From positions 2,160,712 to 2,224,711 of the forward strand of contig CP075526.1 in NCBI GenBank assembly GCA_025808555.1: a stretch of 64,000 nucleotides of DNA, given 5' to 3'. The stretch comes from Anaerolineales bacterium. GTDB lineage: Bacteria > Chloroflexota > Anaerolineae > Anaerolineales > UBA11579. The notes beneath the pieces are model-generated. The model did not search any database. It was not told the DNA's origin and worked only from the letters and a program-made list of their open reading frames with translations. The position numbers and the translations under genes were made by a program. Positions 34,151 to 43,298 of the stretch are shown one piece after another; positions within the stretch are counted from its first letter, which is position 1, and every line of letters begins with the position of its first letter.

Positions 34151-35779
34151 ATGCAACCCACACCCCTTTGGTACAAAGACGCCATCTTCTACGAGCTCTA
34201 CATCCGGGCTTTCAAGGACAGCGATGGCGATGGCCACGGTGACATCCGTGGCGTGATAGAAAAACTGGACTATCTTCAAGACCTGGGCATCAACTGTATT
34301 TGGCTGTTGCCGATGTTCCCCTCCCCCCTCAAGGATGATGGCTACGATGTAGCCGACTTCTACAACATCCATCCTGACTACGGCACTCTGCACGATTTCA
34401 AAGAGCTGGTGGACGAGGCGCACAAGCGCAGCATTCGCGTAATAGCTGACCTGGTGCTTAACCACACCTCTGACCAGCACCCGTGGTTCCAGGAGGCGCG
34501 CAAAGGGCCAGACAATCCCAAGCACGACTATTATGTCTGGAGCGATACCCAGGACAAATACCAAGACGCACGAATCATCTTTTTAGACACCGAGGATTCC
34601 AACTGGAGCTGGGACGAAGAAGCCAAGCGCTACTACTGGCACCGTTTCTACTCTTCACAGCCCGATCTGAACTACGACAACCCGGAAGTTCAGGATGCAA
34701 TGATGCATGTGGCCAAGTTTTGGCTTGATCTAGGCGTCGATGGGTTCCGCTGTGATGCAATCCCCTATTTGATTGAGCGTGAGGGTACCAACTGCGAGAA
34801 TCTGCCAGAGACCCATCTATATCTTAAAAAGCTACGCCAGTTTGTGGACGAAAATTTTCCTGACAGTATTCTGCTGTCGGAAGCCAATCAATGGCCGGAA
34901 GATGTGCGCGAATACTTCGGCGAAGGGGACGAGATGCACATGGCCTTTCATTTTCCGATCATGCCAAGGCTCTTTATGGCTATGCGCAGGGAAGACACCA
35001 CGCCTATTCGAGAGATCCTGGAACGTACACCCGAGATCCCGCCAAATGCCCAATGGTGCACGTTCCTACGCAACCACGACGAACTCACTCTGGAGATGGT
35101 CACTGAAGAGGAGCGTCAGTGGATGTGGGAGCAATACGCACCAGAACCACGCATGCGCCTCAATCTTGGCATCCGCAGGCGCCTCGCACCGCTACTGGAC
35201 AACGATTTCAGGAAGATCACCCTTGCGAACTCCCTACTTTTTACGTTGCCCGGCTCGCCAATATTGTACTACGGTGACGAGATTGGCATGGGCGATGACA
35301 TTTGGCTAGAGGATCGCAATGGCGTTCGCACTCCAATGCAATGGAGCAAGGGTAACCAAGCTGGTTTCAGCCCCAGCGCCACGGCATATTCGCCGGTAAT
35401 CGATTCTGCTCCTTATGATCCGACGCATGTGAACGTTGAAGACCAAATGAGTGATTTAGCCTCGCTTTACTACGTGACAAAAAACATGATTGCGATGCGC
35501 AAAACCCACCGCGCCTTTGGCTGGGGCAGCTTTGAATGGGCCAACACTTCGCACCCCACCCAAGTGGCCGCGTATTACCGCCGCCATGAAGGCGAAGAGC
35601 TACTGATCCTCAACAACTTGAGCAGTCAGGAAATTGACTTGTGGGTAGAGATCCCGGATCGGCCGCTGTTCTTCCCGCCGCCCAATCTGTTCACGGGTCG
35701 CGCCACGGGCGAGCTTGTCGATGGCCGCCTAAGCCTGAAGCTGGCCGGCCACGGCTACGAATGGCTTAAGCTGACGTAG
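34151..35779 (+). CDS. treS: Trehalose synthase / maltose alpha-D-glucosyltransferase (GH13)
   Basis: Interconverts maltose and trehalose in the cytoplasm. 542 residues from ATG 34151; upstream in-frame sequence belongs to the repeat element. Starts [20 protein letters not shown] like other TreS. GH13 catalytic residues: nucleophile Asp in [11 protein letters not shown], acid Glu in [10 protein letters not shown], and Asp in [12 protein letters not shown]. Also [14 protein letters not shown]. No fused maltokinase domain. An oligo-1,6-glucosidase or amylase is less likely given [17 protein letters not shown]. Its 3' end overlaps the convergent arsC by 14 nt. Confidence 0.9.
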   Translation: MQPTPLWYKDAIFYELYIRAFKDSDGDGHGDIRGVIEKLDYLQDLGINCIWLLPMFPSPLKDDGYDVADFYNIHPDYGTLHDFKELVDEAHKRSIRVIADLVLNHTSDQHPWFQEARKGPDNPKHDYYVWSDTQDKYQDARIIFLDTEDSNWSWDEEAKRYYWHRFYSSQPDLNYDNPEVQDAMMHVAKFWLDLGVDGFRCDAIPYLIEREGTNCENLPETHLYLKKLRQFVDENFPDSILLSEANQWPEDVREYFGEGDEMHMAFHFPIMPRLFMAMRREDTTPIREILERTPEIPPNAQWCTFLRNHDELTLEMVTEEERQWMWEQYAPEPRMRLNLGIRRRLAPLLDNDFRKITLANSLLFTLPGSPILYYGDEIGMGDDIWLEDRNGVRTPMQWSKGNQAGFSPSATAYSPVIDSAPYDPTHVNVEDQMSDLASLYYVTKNMIAMRKTHRAFGWGSFEWANTSHPTQVAAYYRRHEGEELLILNNLSSQEIDLWVEIPDRPLFFPPPNLFTGRATGELVDGRLSLKLAGHGYEWLKLT

Positions 35780-36203
35780 GCTGCGGGAACTCCCGCACCA
35801 GCAGCGCAGGCACCTTGGCAGTGATGTCCTTGAGCACCTGGCGATAAATCGGCAGCACCTGCTCCTCGCTGCCGCGGGCAGTTGCGGGGTCAGGGAAGCC
35901 GAGGTGCTGCTTGCGGCCGGGGCCAAGCCATACCGGGCAATTCTCGGCCGCGTCATCACACAAGGTCACCACCAGGTCGAAAGCCTGATCCTTGAATACG
36001 TCAGGGTGCTTGGGTTGCCCAAGATGCACGATCCCGACTTCGGCTAAAGCTTTGCCGGTGTACGGATTTATCTCTGCTGCGGGTTGAACACCAGCGCTAA
36101 AGGCCTGCCACTGGTCACTGAGCCGCGCGTTCACAATCGCTTCTGCCATTTGCGAGCGGCAGGTATTGCCTGTGCACAGGAACAGAACTTTTCTTCGCTG
36201 CAT
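35766..36203 (-). CDS. arsC: Arsenate reductase, thioredoxin-coupled (LMW phosphatase fold)
   Basis: Reduces arsenate to arsenite. 145 residues. P-loop CTGNTCRS at residues 10-17 and the cysteines Cys10, Cys82 and Cys89 (CDDAAENC) keep the exact numbering of the three-cysteine relay in Staphylococcus pI258 ArsC, so reductase rather than plain tyrosine phosphatase activity is expected. It is the last gene of the pst operon, 16 nt after pstB, which makes sense because Pst systems also take in arsenate. No efflux gene (arsB/acr3) is in view. Confidence 0.88.
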   Translation of the reverse strand: MQRRKVLFLCTGNTCRSQMAEAIVNARLSDQWQAFSAGVQPAAEINPYTGKALAEVGIVHLGQPKHPDVFKDQAFDLVVTLCDDAAENCPVWLGPGRKQHLGFPDPATARGSEEQVLPIYRQVLKDITAKVPALLVREFPQPTSA

Positions 36204-36219
36204 TTTGCATCACACCGGT

Positions 36220-37017
36220 TTAGCCAAACCGGCCGGTAATGTAATCCTCAGTAATTTTTTGTTCAGGGCGCGTAAACATAGTCTTAGTATCGCCATATTC
36301 CATCAGCATGCCAGCCCGCTTGCCATCCTCAGACAATGAGAAGAACGCCGTGCGGTCAGACACGCGGGCAGCCTGCTGCATATTGTGGGTCACGATGATA
36401 ATGGTGTAGGCGGTGGCCAGATCGCGCATCAACTCTTCAATGCGCAAGGTGGCGATCGGGTCCAATGCGGAGCAGGGTTCGTCCATCAGGATGATATCTG
36501 GCCGCACGGCGATGGCGCGGGCAATGCACAGGCGCTGCTGCTGGCCGCCGGAGAGCGAAAGGCCGCTCTGGTCCAGCTTGTCCTTGACTTCGTCCCACAG
36601 TGCGGCGGCCTGCAGGCTGCTGTGCACCAGTTCATCCATATTGCCTTTGAAACCGTTGATGCGTGCGCCCCAGGCTACATTCTCGTAGACCGACTTGGGG
36701 AACGGGTTAGGCTTCTGGAACACCATGCCGATGTGACGGCGCACCTCCACCGGGTCAACATCGGCTTTGTAGATGTTCTGGCCGCGGAAGAGCACCTCAC
36801 CGGTCGTGTTGACGTTCGGGATCAGCTCGTTCATGCGGTTGAAGGCACGTAAAACAGTGCTCTTGCCGCAGCCTGAAGGGCCAATGATGGCGGTGATGCG
36901 GTTAGGTTGAATATCCATACTCACATCACGTACAGCCTGAAAACTGCCGTAGTAAATGCTCAGGTCTTTGGTATCAATGGCTGCGGTTGTGACGGCCGCT
37001 GTTGCAGTATCGGTCAT
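36220..37017 (-). CDS. pstB: Phosphate ABC transporter ATP-binding protein
   Basis: Energises phosphate import. 265 residues, typical length. Walker [10 protein letters not shown] (about residues 47-55), Q-loop [13 protein letters not shown], signature [16 protein letters not shown], Walker [14 protein letters not shown] and the switch His in VTHNMQQA. One base separates it from pstA. No phoU follows; its place is taken by arsC. Confidence 0.97.
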   Translation of the reverse strand: MTDTATAAVTTAAIDTKDLSIYYGSFQAVRDVSMDIQPNRITAIIGPSGCGKSTVLRAFNRMNELIPNVNTTGEVLFRGQNIYKADVDPVEVRRHIGMVFQKPNPFPKSVYENVAWGARINGFKGNMDELVHSSLQAAALWDEVKDKLDQSGLSLSGGQQQRLCIARAIAVRPDIILMDEPCSALDPIATLRIEELMRDLATAYTIIIVTHNMQQAARVSDRTAFFSLSEDGKRAGMLMEYGDTKTMFTRPEQKITEDYITGRFG

Positions 37018-37018
37018 G

Positions 37019-38236
37019 CTACAGGCTCCTGCGATAGCGATTACGCAAAATAATGGCAGTGGCGTTCAGTGTGAGCAGCAGGCCCAGCAGCACCAGGCTT
37101 GCGCCGCCAGCCAGATTGCGGAACACGGATTGCGGGCGGGCCGTCCATTGGTAGATCTGAATGGGCAGCGTTGTGAAGTTGGAGAATGGACCTTCGGGAT
37201 CCACCTGGATGAAGGTGGACGCGCCGATCACGACCAGCGGAGCGGTCTCGCCAATGGCACGCGAGATGGCCAGGATGGTGCCGGTCATAATGCCCGAGAT
37301 GGCATTGGGAAGCACGTGGTGCCAGACCGTCTCCAAGCGGGTTGCGCCCAGGCCAAAGCTGGCCTGGCGCAGCGAGCTGGGAACCGCCTTGATCGCCTCC
37401 TGAGCGTTGATGATGATGAGCGGCAGTACCAGCATGCCCAGCGTCAGCCCCGCAGAAAGAATGGTGCGTCCGTTGGCAGTGCTCGGATCGCTGGCGCCAA
37501 AGGCCACCCCGCTGGTGAAGTGCCCCAATGCACGCACAAAAATGGCCAAGCCCAAAATGCCATAGATGATGGATGGCACGCCCGCCAGGTTGGTTATATT
37601 GGTCTGGATAATGCGATTGATTAGATTGTCGGGCGCATATTCCTGTAAGTAGACTGCCGCAGCCACCCCTACCGGGAAGGCAAACAGCACCGCGATCGCA
37701 ATGGTCCACAACGAGCCAAGCACCGCGGTGCGCACACCGGCTATCTCGGGATAGCTCGACTGCGGAGCGCGCAGGAAGTGGCCGTTCAGCCAGCTGCGAA
37801 ACTCCAGGCGGGCATTGGGAAATTCCTGAGCAGCCGTTTGGCGAATGGCGTCACCATCGGTAAGGGTCTCGAACAGCGACCACTGCGCCACGAACTTTGG
37901 CTCAATCACACGCTCCAGGATCAGGTCGTACACCTCCCCCGCTGAGCGCTCGGCAAAGGGTTTCTCAAATTCGTAGCGAGCGAACAAGCCAGCTGAAATG
38001 TGCGCTTGCAGTACCTGGATCAGGGTTTCTTTGTCCTGCTCTTCCAGGGGCACGCCATTCACAGCCAAGTCCTGCGGAGGAATGGTGTCTTCTACGGCCA
38101 CATAACCAAATGAGCCGTTAAGGATGTTGAAGAGCAGTGCACCTAGCGCCACGATGCCCACCAGCAATGCAACCTGAAACACCACCAGCCAGACGCGCCC
38201 CCGACGGTGGCGCTGCAGCAGATTAGAGTCGCTCAC
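37019..38236 (-). CDS. pstA: Phosphate ABC transporter permease PstA with enlarged first outside loop
   Basis: 405 residues against about 290 in most PstA. Helix 1 (about 14-40) is followed by an about 125-residue outside loop (about 41-167, rich in charged helices: [31 protein letters not shown]) and then the standard core [41 protein letters not shown], and the EAA region [20 protein letters not shown]. Overlaps pstC by 4 nt and lies one base from pstB. Confidence 0.95.
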   Translation of the reverse strand: MSDSNLLQRHRRGRVWLVVFQVALLVGIVALGALLFNILNGSFGYVAVEDTIPPQDLAVNGVPLEEQDKETLIQVLQAHISAGLFARYEFEKPFAERSAGEVYDLILERVIEPKFVAQWSLFETLTDGDAIRQTAAQEFPNARLEFRSWLNGHFLRAPQSSYPEIAGVRTAVLGSLWTIAIAVLFAFPVGVAAAVYLQEYAPDNLINRIIQTNITNLAGVPSIIYGILGLAIFVRALGHFTSGVAFGASDPSTANGRTILSAGLTLGMLVLPLIIINAQEAIKAVPSSLRQASFGLGATRLETVWHHVLPNAISGIMTGTILAISRAIGETAPLVVIGASTFIQVDPEGPFSNFTTLPIQIYQWTARPQSVFRNLAGGASLVLLGLLLTLNATAIILRNRYRRSL

Positions 38237-39426
38237 TCGTACACCTCACGGAAGCGGCGCACAATGTACTGGCTAAAAATGTTGAGTGCCAGAGTCATCA
38301 CAAAAAGCATGAGACCAATGGCGAAGATGCTGTTGTAATCCAGTGAGTCGTAACTCAGGTCACCGCCGCTGATGCGCACGATATGCCCGGTCATCGTCTC
38401 AGCGGCCTGGAATGGATTGAAGGTGAAAGCTGGCCCGGCGCCAGCCGCAAGGGCCACCACCATGGTCTCGCCCACAGCGCGGGAGATGGCCAGGATGGCC
38501 GCGGCCGCAATGCCAGAGAAGGCGGCCGGCAGTACGATGCGCACGGCGGTTTCCAGCTTGGTAGCGCCCAATCCGTAGGCAGCTTCACGCAGCGAGCGCG
38601 GCACGGCGTTGAGGGCGTCTTCGCTGATGGTGCTCACCAGGGGCAGGATCAGGATACCTATAACGATGCCGGCGGAGGCGGTGTTGTAGATCTGCACGAC
38701 GTTCTGCCCAAAAATAGTTCGCAACAATGGCGTCATAAAGGTAAGCGCAAAGTAGCCGTATACCACTGTAGGTACGCCAGCCAGGATCTCAAGAATGGGC
38801 TTTAGCGTATTGCGCGCCCGTGGGGAGGCGTATTCACTGAGATAGATGGCGGTTGCCAGCCCCAGTGGCAGGGCCACAAGGATGGCGATGCCGGAGACCA
38901 TCAGCGTGGCGTTCAGTAACGGAAGTACGCCAAACTGCCCAGCGTGCGGCGCCCAGGTGGTGCCGGTAAAAAATTCAGCCAGGCTGGGGTCAACGCCTTT
39001 ATGTATTACAGCGCCGGCGGCATGCGCGGCGGGCGGCGTATCCTGCGCGCCACGCTCCACAACATAGATGCTGTCTTCGATAGCAATCAGGTGCATTACT
39101 TCCTGGTCGAGGCGCAGAGTGTCGCCCTCGCGCAGGGGAGTGCCAATCGGGCCAACCTCGATGCGGGTATCTGTTGGGGCAATGTTGACAACGATGGGTT
39201 TATTGGTCAGCTGCCACTGTGTGCGCCCAAAAAAGAGCAGGGATTCTTTACCCAGCTCATAAATAATTCCAGCGGTTACGAAAATGGAGAGCAAACCGCA
39301 AACGAACAGCAGGCTCTGGATCACGAGCTCGCGCAGGCGCGGCTTGCGCTTCAGGGAAACAAGGTCAGAGGTGCGAGTGGGAGCCATGGGGCTAGGGGTC
39401 GCTGCAGTTTGAAAATGGAATTTCAT
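38233..39426 (-). CDS. pstC: Phosphate ABC transporter permease PstC with inserted beta-rich loop domain
   Basis: 397 residues against about 310 usually. Helix 1 at about 35-57; the outside loop (about 60-160) carries a segment [18 protein letters not shown] plus [20 protein letters not shown] which resembles the small beta module with R-G-x3-T-x4-H-x2-G found in phage and surface proteins. The core is standard: [62 protein letters not shown]. Start at 39426 with an ATG in a TATAATG context; M14 is an alternative. Confidence 0.93.
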   Translation of the reverse strand: MKFHFQTAATPSPMAPTRTSDLVSLKRKPRLRELVIQSLLFVCGLLSIFVTAGIIYELGKESLLFFGRTQWQLTNKPIVVNIAPTDTRIEVGPIGTPLREGDTLRLDQEVMHLIAIEDSIYVVERGAQDTPPAAHAAGAVIHKGVDPSLAEFFTGTTWAPHAGQFGVLPLLNATLMVSGIAILVALPLGLATAIYLSEYASPRARNTLKPILEILAGVPTVVYGYFALTFMTPLLRTIFGQNVVQIYNTASAGIVIGILILPLVSTISEDALNAVPRSLREAAYGLGATKLETAVRIVLPAAFSGIAAAAILAISRAVGETMVVALAAGAGPAFTFNPFQAAETMTGHIVRISGGDLSYDSLDYNSIFAIGLMLFVMTLALNIFSQYIVRRFREVYE

Positions 39427-39447
39427 TATAACTGTCCCAACTCAGGC

Positions 39448-39485
39448 GATTGGGGCGGCCAGCAGACTGCCTGGCCGCCCCAATC
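39448..39485 (-). promoter_or_regulatory. Intra-operon hairpin between pstS and pstC
   Basis: Perfect 15-bp stem GATTGGGGCGGCCAG / CTGGCCGCCCCAATC with an 8-nt loop and no T tract in the direction of transcription. Likely an mRNA stabiliser or partial attenuator favouring pstS, like the hairpin after the sugar-binding gene. Confidence 0.8.
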
Positions 39486-39515
39486 TTGCGAAAGGAGAAG
39501 TGACGCTAGCCTAAG

Positions 39516-40517
39516 CTAGTTGCCCACAGCAGCGTCGAAAGCATCCAGTGCGGCCTGCAGAGCAGACTCGCTGGCCGGGAAGTAACCCACTTCGACGATC
39601 TCCTCATTTACAAAAGCGAGGTAGAAGTGAAGGAAGGCTGCCACCTGGGGCTTGCCGTTCAGGATGTCTGCGGTGGTGTACAGGAACAGCGGGCGAGCCA
39701 GTCCGTAACTGCCGTCTTCGACAGTGACGTCATCCGGCTGCACGCCATCCAGGCTCAGAATCTTCAGGGTGCTGGCATTCTCGGCATAGTACGCATACCC
39801 GAAGAAGGCAACCGCGTACGGGCTGCCCTGGATGCCCTGCACCAACACGTTGTCATCCTCGCTTAGCTGGGTGTTGCTAGCCGCCAGAATGGTACTGGGG
39901 TCATTGCCATACACATGCTCAACAAAGTAGTCGAAGGTGCCGGAGTCCGTGCCAGGGATAAAGCGCTGGATGGGCTCATTCGGCCACTCGGGGCGAACAT
40001 CAGACCAGTTGGTGGCCTCGCCAAAAATCAGGGCCAACTCTTCCGTGGTCACATCGGTGACGAAGTCATTCGCCTGGCTCACAACAACAGAGAGCGCATC
40101 CGTGCCGACGCGGAACTCGATTGGCTCACGGCCAATGGACTGGCAGGAAGCAACTTCAGACTCGCGGATGGCGCGGCTGGAGTTGGCAACATCCGTGTCA
40201 CCGGCAACGCAGAAGCGTTCGATGCCGGCGCCAGAGCCAATGCTATCGATGGTGATGCTGCCGCTGAAGCCTTCATCGCTGAAGCGCTCAGCCATGCGCT
40301 CAGTGAGCGGGAACACCGTGGAGCTGCCAGCAGTGATGATGGCGCCCGAAACAGCCAGTGGACTAAACGGGTCCATTGCAGGTGCCGTTGCCTCAGCAGG
40401 TGCGGCCGTAGCCTGGCTCGGAGCCTCGGTGGCTGCAGGTGCAGGTGCGCCGCAGGCGGCCAGCAGCACGCCTGCGATCACCAGCGCGGAGAGGCCTAAG
40501 TAGAGCTTACGATTCAT
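39516..40517 (-). CDS. pstS: Phosphate-binding lipoprotein PstS
   Basis: 333 residues from ATG 40517, with AAGGAGG 8-9 nt upstream; the frame is open 14 codons higher without support. Signal peptide with lipobox LLAACG followed by an Ala/Pro/Thr linker. PstS phosphate-site segments: AGSSTVFPLTERMAERF, GSGAGIERF, ANSSRAI, VSQANDFV, PGTDSGTFDYFVEHV. First gene of the pst operon, downstream of phoBR and of Pho-box-like repeats. Confidence 0.95.
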   Translation of the reverse strand: MNRKLYLGLSALVIAGVLLAACGAPAPAATEAPSQATAAPAEATAPAMDPFSPLAVSGAIITAGSSTVFPLTERMAERFSDEGFSGSITIDSIGSGAGIERFCVAGDTDVANSSRAIRESEVASCQSIGREPIEFRVGTDALSVVVSQANDFVTDVTTEELALIFGEATNWSDVRPEWPNEPIQRFIPGTDSGTFDYFVEHVYGNDPSTILAASNTQLSEDDNVLVQGIQGSPYAVAFFGYAYYAENASTLKILSLDGVQPDDVTVEDGSYGLARPLFLYTTADILNGKPQVAAFLHFYLAFVNEEIVEVGYFPASESALQAALDAFDAAVGN

Positions 40518-40580
40518 GGATAGTTCCTCCTTAGGGAACTGAAACAGGGTTTTGAACACAGTCGCATGGTATCAATCGAG

Positions 40581-40630
40581 GGTTAAGCCCCCCGCGCAAC
40601 GGATTAAAGGGATTGTTATGAATGTGTTAA
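40581..40630 (-). promoter_or_regulatory. Tandem Pho-box-like repeats upstream of pstS
   Basis: On the minus strand TTAACA (40625-40630), ATAACA (40614-40619) and TTTAAT (40603-40608) follow each other with exactly 5 nt between, an 11-bp period; TTAACC (40581-40586) sits two periods further. This is the layout of PhoP-binding boxes in Bacillus (TTAACA-like hexamers about 11 bp apart). It lies between phoR and pstS, 64-113 nt before the pstS ATG. Confidence 0.65.
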
Positions 40631-40641
40631 CTAGGAAACAG

Positions 40642-41910
40642 CTAACTGGCTGAGGCCAACGGCAGGGTAAAGAAAAAACGGCTACCCCTACCCTCCTGGC
40701 TGGTTACGCCAATGTGGCCGCCATGCGCTTCCACCACGTGGCGGGCGATGGCCAACCCCAAGCCTGTGCCAGTGCGGTTGCGGGCCGGGTCGATTTTATA
40801 GAAGCGTTCAAAGATGCGCGCCTGGTCATCCGCGGCGATGCCTATCCCCGTATCCTGCACGGCAAACTCCATCACCCCCTGGCGAGCCGCAGCCGAAGCT
40901 GTGATGTGGCCGCCGCGAGGCGTGAACTTGATGGCATTGTGGATCAAGTTGACCAGCACTTGCTCGACTCGCGGCAGGTCCGCTAGCGCGGCAGGCAGGT
41001 CGTCTGCACATTCCACCGTCAACTGCAGCCCAGCGCGCTCGGCCTGCATGCGCAGGCGGGCAGCCGCCGCGTTCAGCAATGCGCAGGGATCAACTGACGT
41101 CAACTCAAGTTTTACGTCTTTGGATTCGGTGCGCGCCAACTCCAGCAATTCGCTGACAAGGGCCGTGAGCGCATCCACTTCGGTTTCCATGAGGGTCAGA
41201 AAGCGGTCTGCGGTAGCCGGTTCGTTGATCGCTCCGCCTCGCAGGCTTTCGGTTAGCAGGCGCAGCGATGTGAGCGGTGTGCGCAGTTCGTGCGATACAT
41301 TGCTGACAAAATCCTTGCGCACAGTCTCCAGGCGATGCAGCTCGGTTACATCTTCGAACGCCAGCAAACTGTGTCCATCAAGCCCATTCGCCAGGGGGTG
41401 CACAGCCGCACGTAACATGCGCCGGCTCTGCGGCACTTCAGACACTATGGTTTGGGCGGCCCGTGTGCGCACTGCCTCCTGCCACAGCTCCACGAACTGA
41501 TACTGGCGCAGCAAATGGGTCAGCGAGCCGGCACGCATCTCATCATCGCTTAGGGCGAACAGGCTCTGCATGCGTTGGCTGCTCAGCAGCACTTTGCCAT
41601 CATCCCTGGCTACCACAATGCCGGCCGGGCTGCCATTCAGCACAGCCTCAAGGTACTGGCGCTGCTGGCGCAATTCGCTAGACTCTGCTCGCCCTACATC
41701 AAAGTCATGCTCAACTTGCGGAGACCAGGCCAGAGCGATGCTAACCAATGCGCACAGCACCCCGGCAAACCAAAAGCCGCGGTTAAGCATCAACACGGCA
41801 TCAGGGTCAGTGACTAATGGTTTTATTTGCGAATACAAGAATACAAGCAACGCGGCCTGCAAGGCCAACGCAAGCAGCATGCGGCCAAGGTTTATGCCGC
41901 GCAGGCCCAT
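40642..41910 (-). CDS. phoR: Phosphate-regulon sensor histidine kinase (PhoR-like)
   Basis: 422 residues: two N-terminal helices (about 8-27 and 44-63), PAS domain (about 80-190; GSPAGIVVARDDGKVLL), HisKA with phospho-acceptor His in FVSNVSHELRTPLTSL, and HATPase with N box NLIHNAIKFTP, G1 VQDTGIGIAADD, F box FERFYKID and G2 GTGLGLAIARH. No sizeable outer sensor domain, as in PhoR. Three bases after phoB, and the pst operon follows on the same strand. Confidence 0.92.
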   Translation of the reverse strand: MGLRGINLGRMLLALALQAALLVFLYSQIKPLVTDPDAVLMLNRGFWFAGVLCALVSIALAWSPQVEHDFDVGRAESSELRQQRQYLEAVLNGSPAGIVVARDDGKVLLSSQRMQSLFALSDDEMRAGSLTHLLRQYQFVELWQEAVRTRAAQTIVSEVPQSRRMLRAAVHPLANGLDGHSLLAFEDVTELHRLETVRKDFVSNVSHELRTPLTSLRLLTESLRGGAINEPATADRFLTLMETEVDALTALVSELLELARTESKDVKLELTSVDPCALLNAAAARLRMQAERAGLQLTVECADDLPAALADLPRVEQVLVNLIHNAIKFTPRGGHITASAAARQGVMEFAVQDTGIGIAADDQARIFERFYKIDPARNRTGTGLGLAIARHVVEAHGGHIGVTSQEGRGSRFFFTLPLASAS

Positions 41911-41913
41911 AGG

Positions 41914-42609
41914 TCAGCCCTCGAAGCGGTAGCCGACGCCGCGGACAGTAATGATGCGCTGTGGGTTTTCTGGGTCAGCTTCGATGCGCGAGCGAAGCCA
42001 GCGCACATGCACATCCACGGTACGGCTGCCCCCGCTGAATTCCCATCCCCACACTTTCTCCAGCAGTTGCTCACGCGTGTAGGCGCGGCCGCGGTTTTGC
42101 ATCAGGAACATGAGCAGCTCAAATTCCTTAGGCTTGAGGTCCAGCACTTTGCCGTCCTGTTTGACCTCATGGCGGGTGATGTTGATGGCCAGGTTGCCGC
42201 TCACGACTTGCTCGCCAGCCGCCGGCTCAGCTTCGCTGTGCTCCATCTGCACGCGGCGCAGCATGGCTTTGACGCGGGCTAGCAGCTCGCGCATGGAAAA
42301 TGGCTTGGTCAGGTAGTCATCCGCCCCCAGCTCCAGGCCCAGCACGCGGTCGATCTCATCATCACGCGCGGTCAGCATCAGGATCGGCACTTTGCTGTCT
42401 GCGCGCAGTGCGCGGGTGACATCAAAGCCATCCATCTCAGGCAGCATGAGGTCGAGCACCACAAGATTGGGTTCGGCCTTGCGCACGGCAGCCACGGCGG
42501 CGGCGCCATCGCCTACGGCTTGAACTTCGTAGCCTTCGCGGGTCAGGTTATACGTAAGCGCTTCACGAATGGCGGCGTCATCTTCAACCACCAGGACTTT
42601 TTGCGGCAT
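41914..42609 (-). CDS. phoB: Phosphate-regulon response regulator (OmpR/PhoB family)
   Basis: 231 residues: receiver domain with acidic pair in VVEDDAAIREAL, phospho-acceptor Asp in VVLDLMLPEMDGFDV, Thr/Lys switch residues in MLTARDDE and YLTKPFSMRELL; C-terminal winged helix (LDLKPKEFELLMFLMQNRGR, RTVDVHVRWLRSRIE, IITVRGVGYRFEG). Predicted to bind the hexamer repeats before pstS. The start overlaps the end of the 142-aa unknown gene by 26 nt. Confidence 0.93.
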   Translation of the reverse strand: MPQKVLVVEDDAAIREALTYNLTREGYEVQAVGDGAAAVAAVRKAEPNLVVLDLMLPEMDGFDVTRALRADSKVPILMLTARDDEIDRVLGLELGADDYLTKPFSMRELLARVKAMLRRVQMEHSEAEPAAGEQVVSGNLAINITRHEVKQDGKVLDLKPKEFELLMFLMQNRGRAYTREQLLEKVWGWEFSGGSRTVDVHVRWLRSRIEADPENPQRIITVRGVGYRFEG

Positions 42610-43012
42610 TCAATTTCTCCCACGCCCCAACCCACGGTGTGCCCAGGCGATGCTTGGCAGGCACTTCAATATCCTGCAGGCGTTGAGCCAGGCTGGCTAT
42701 CCCCTCGGCAATGCCGCCCATGTCATCCGCTATCAGCGCCTGGCGCAGTTTCTTGGCAGTAGGCTCAGTCCAGGCCCAATCCATACGAAAGCGGTCAGCC
42801 TTCACCCAGTAGCCGCGCTTCTCCCACGGCCCCACGCTGCGCTCCACACTCTGCGTCACGCCGTCCAGGGCAAACACCATGAACGCGGCCAGATCGCGCG
42901 CTTGGCTGTCAAAGCCCTGCCTGGCAATCAGCTCGCGCATGGCAATTGCCATGGCCTTCATCAGGCGCGTGCGGTCTGTGGCAACGTTCTCAGTTTTGAT
43001 CACACGAGACAT
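42584..43012 (-). CDS. Conserved-looking protein of unknown function upstream of phoB
   Basis: 142 residues from ATG 43012; TATTAT ends 6 nt before this codon, so a leaderless start. All-helical looking N-terminal half (ATDRTRLMKAMAIAMRELI, DLAAFMVFALDGVTQSVERS) and a C-terminal part with many Trp (VGPWEKRGYWVKADRFRMDWAWTE). No signal peptide or membrane helix. The stop lies 26 nt inside phoB, hence co-translation. I do not recognise a family; context suggests phosphate signalling. Confidence 0.65.
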   Translation of the reverse strand: MSRVIKTENVATDRTRLMKAMAIAMRELIARQGFDSQARDLAAFMVFALDGVTQSVERSVGPWEKRGYWVKADRFRMDWAWTEPTAKKLRQALIADDMGGIAEGIASLAQRLQDIEVPAKHRLGTPWVGAWEKLNAAKSPGG

Positions 43013-43066
43013 ATCGCAATAATAATCCACGTCGCACAGAAACGCGCGGGTAGCGGCAAGCATTGC

Positions 43067-43072
43067 TATAAT
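43067..43072 (+). promoter_or_regulatory. -10 element of the tRNA-Leu gene
   Basis: A perfect TATAAT 15 nt upstream of the tRNA; no recognisable -35 box at 17 bp. Confidence 0.45.
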
Positions 43073-43087
43073 CGCACAGCTCCACAC

Positions 43088-43169
43088 GGGGAAGTGTTGG
43101 AACTGGCAGACAAGCATGACTTAGGATCATGTGCCGCAAGGCGTGAGGGTTCGACTCCCTCCTTCCCCA
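43088..43169 (+). tRNA. tRNA-Leu (anticodon TAG)
   Basis: 82-nt class II tRNA. Acceptor GGGGAAG (43088-43094) pairs with CTTCCCC (43162-43168), discriminator A at 43169. Anticodon stem GCATGA/TCATGT around loop CTTAGGA, anticodon TAG. Long variable arm TGCCGCAAGGCG-like and T loop GGTTCGACTCC. CCA is not encoded (CAT follows the stem). Confidence 0.93.
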
Positions 43170-43177
43170 TTACAAGT

Positions 43178-43217
43178 AAAACAAGAACCCCGGCTTTGCC
43201 GGGGTTCTTGTTTTGCT
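43178..43217 (+). terminator. Terminator of tRNA-Leu
   Basis: Perfect 17-bp stem AAAACAAGAACCCCGGC / GCCGGGGTTCTTGTTTT with a TTT loop; the T4 end serves the plus strand and the A4 start would serve the other strand. Confidence 0.9.
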
Positions 43218-43253
43218 TACATTACTCTGATAGTCTCGCAAATCCCCGCATGC

Positions 43254-43291
43254 TATAATCTCGCCCGTTCGTTCTAAATTCCTTAAGGAAG
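43254..43291 (+). promoter_or_regulatory. -10 box and ribosome site for trigger factor
   Basis: TATAAT at 43254-43259 and the Shine-Dalgarno AAGGAAG at 43285-43291, 7 nt before the TTG start codon at 43299. This gene thus has a normal leader, unlike many neighbours. Confidence 0.6.
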
Positions 43292-43298
43292 CATTGAC

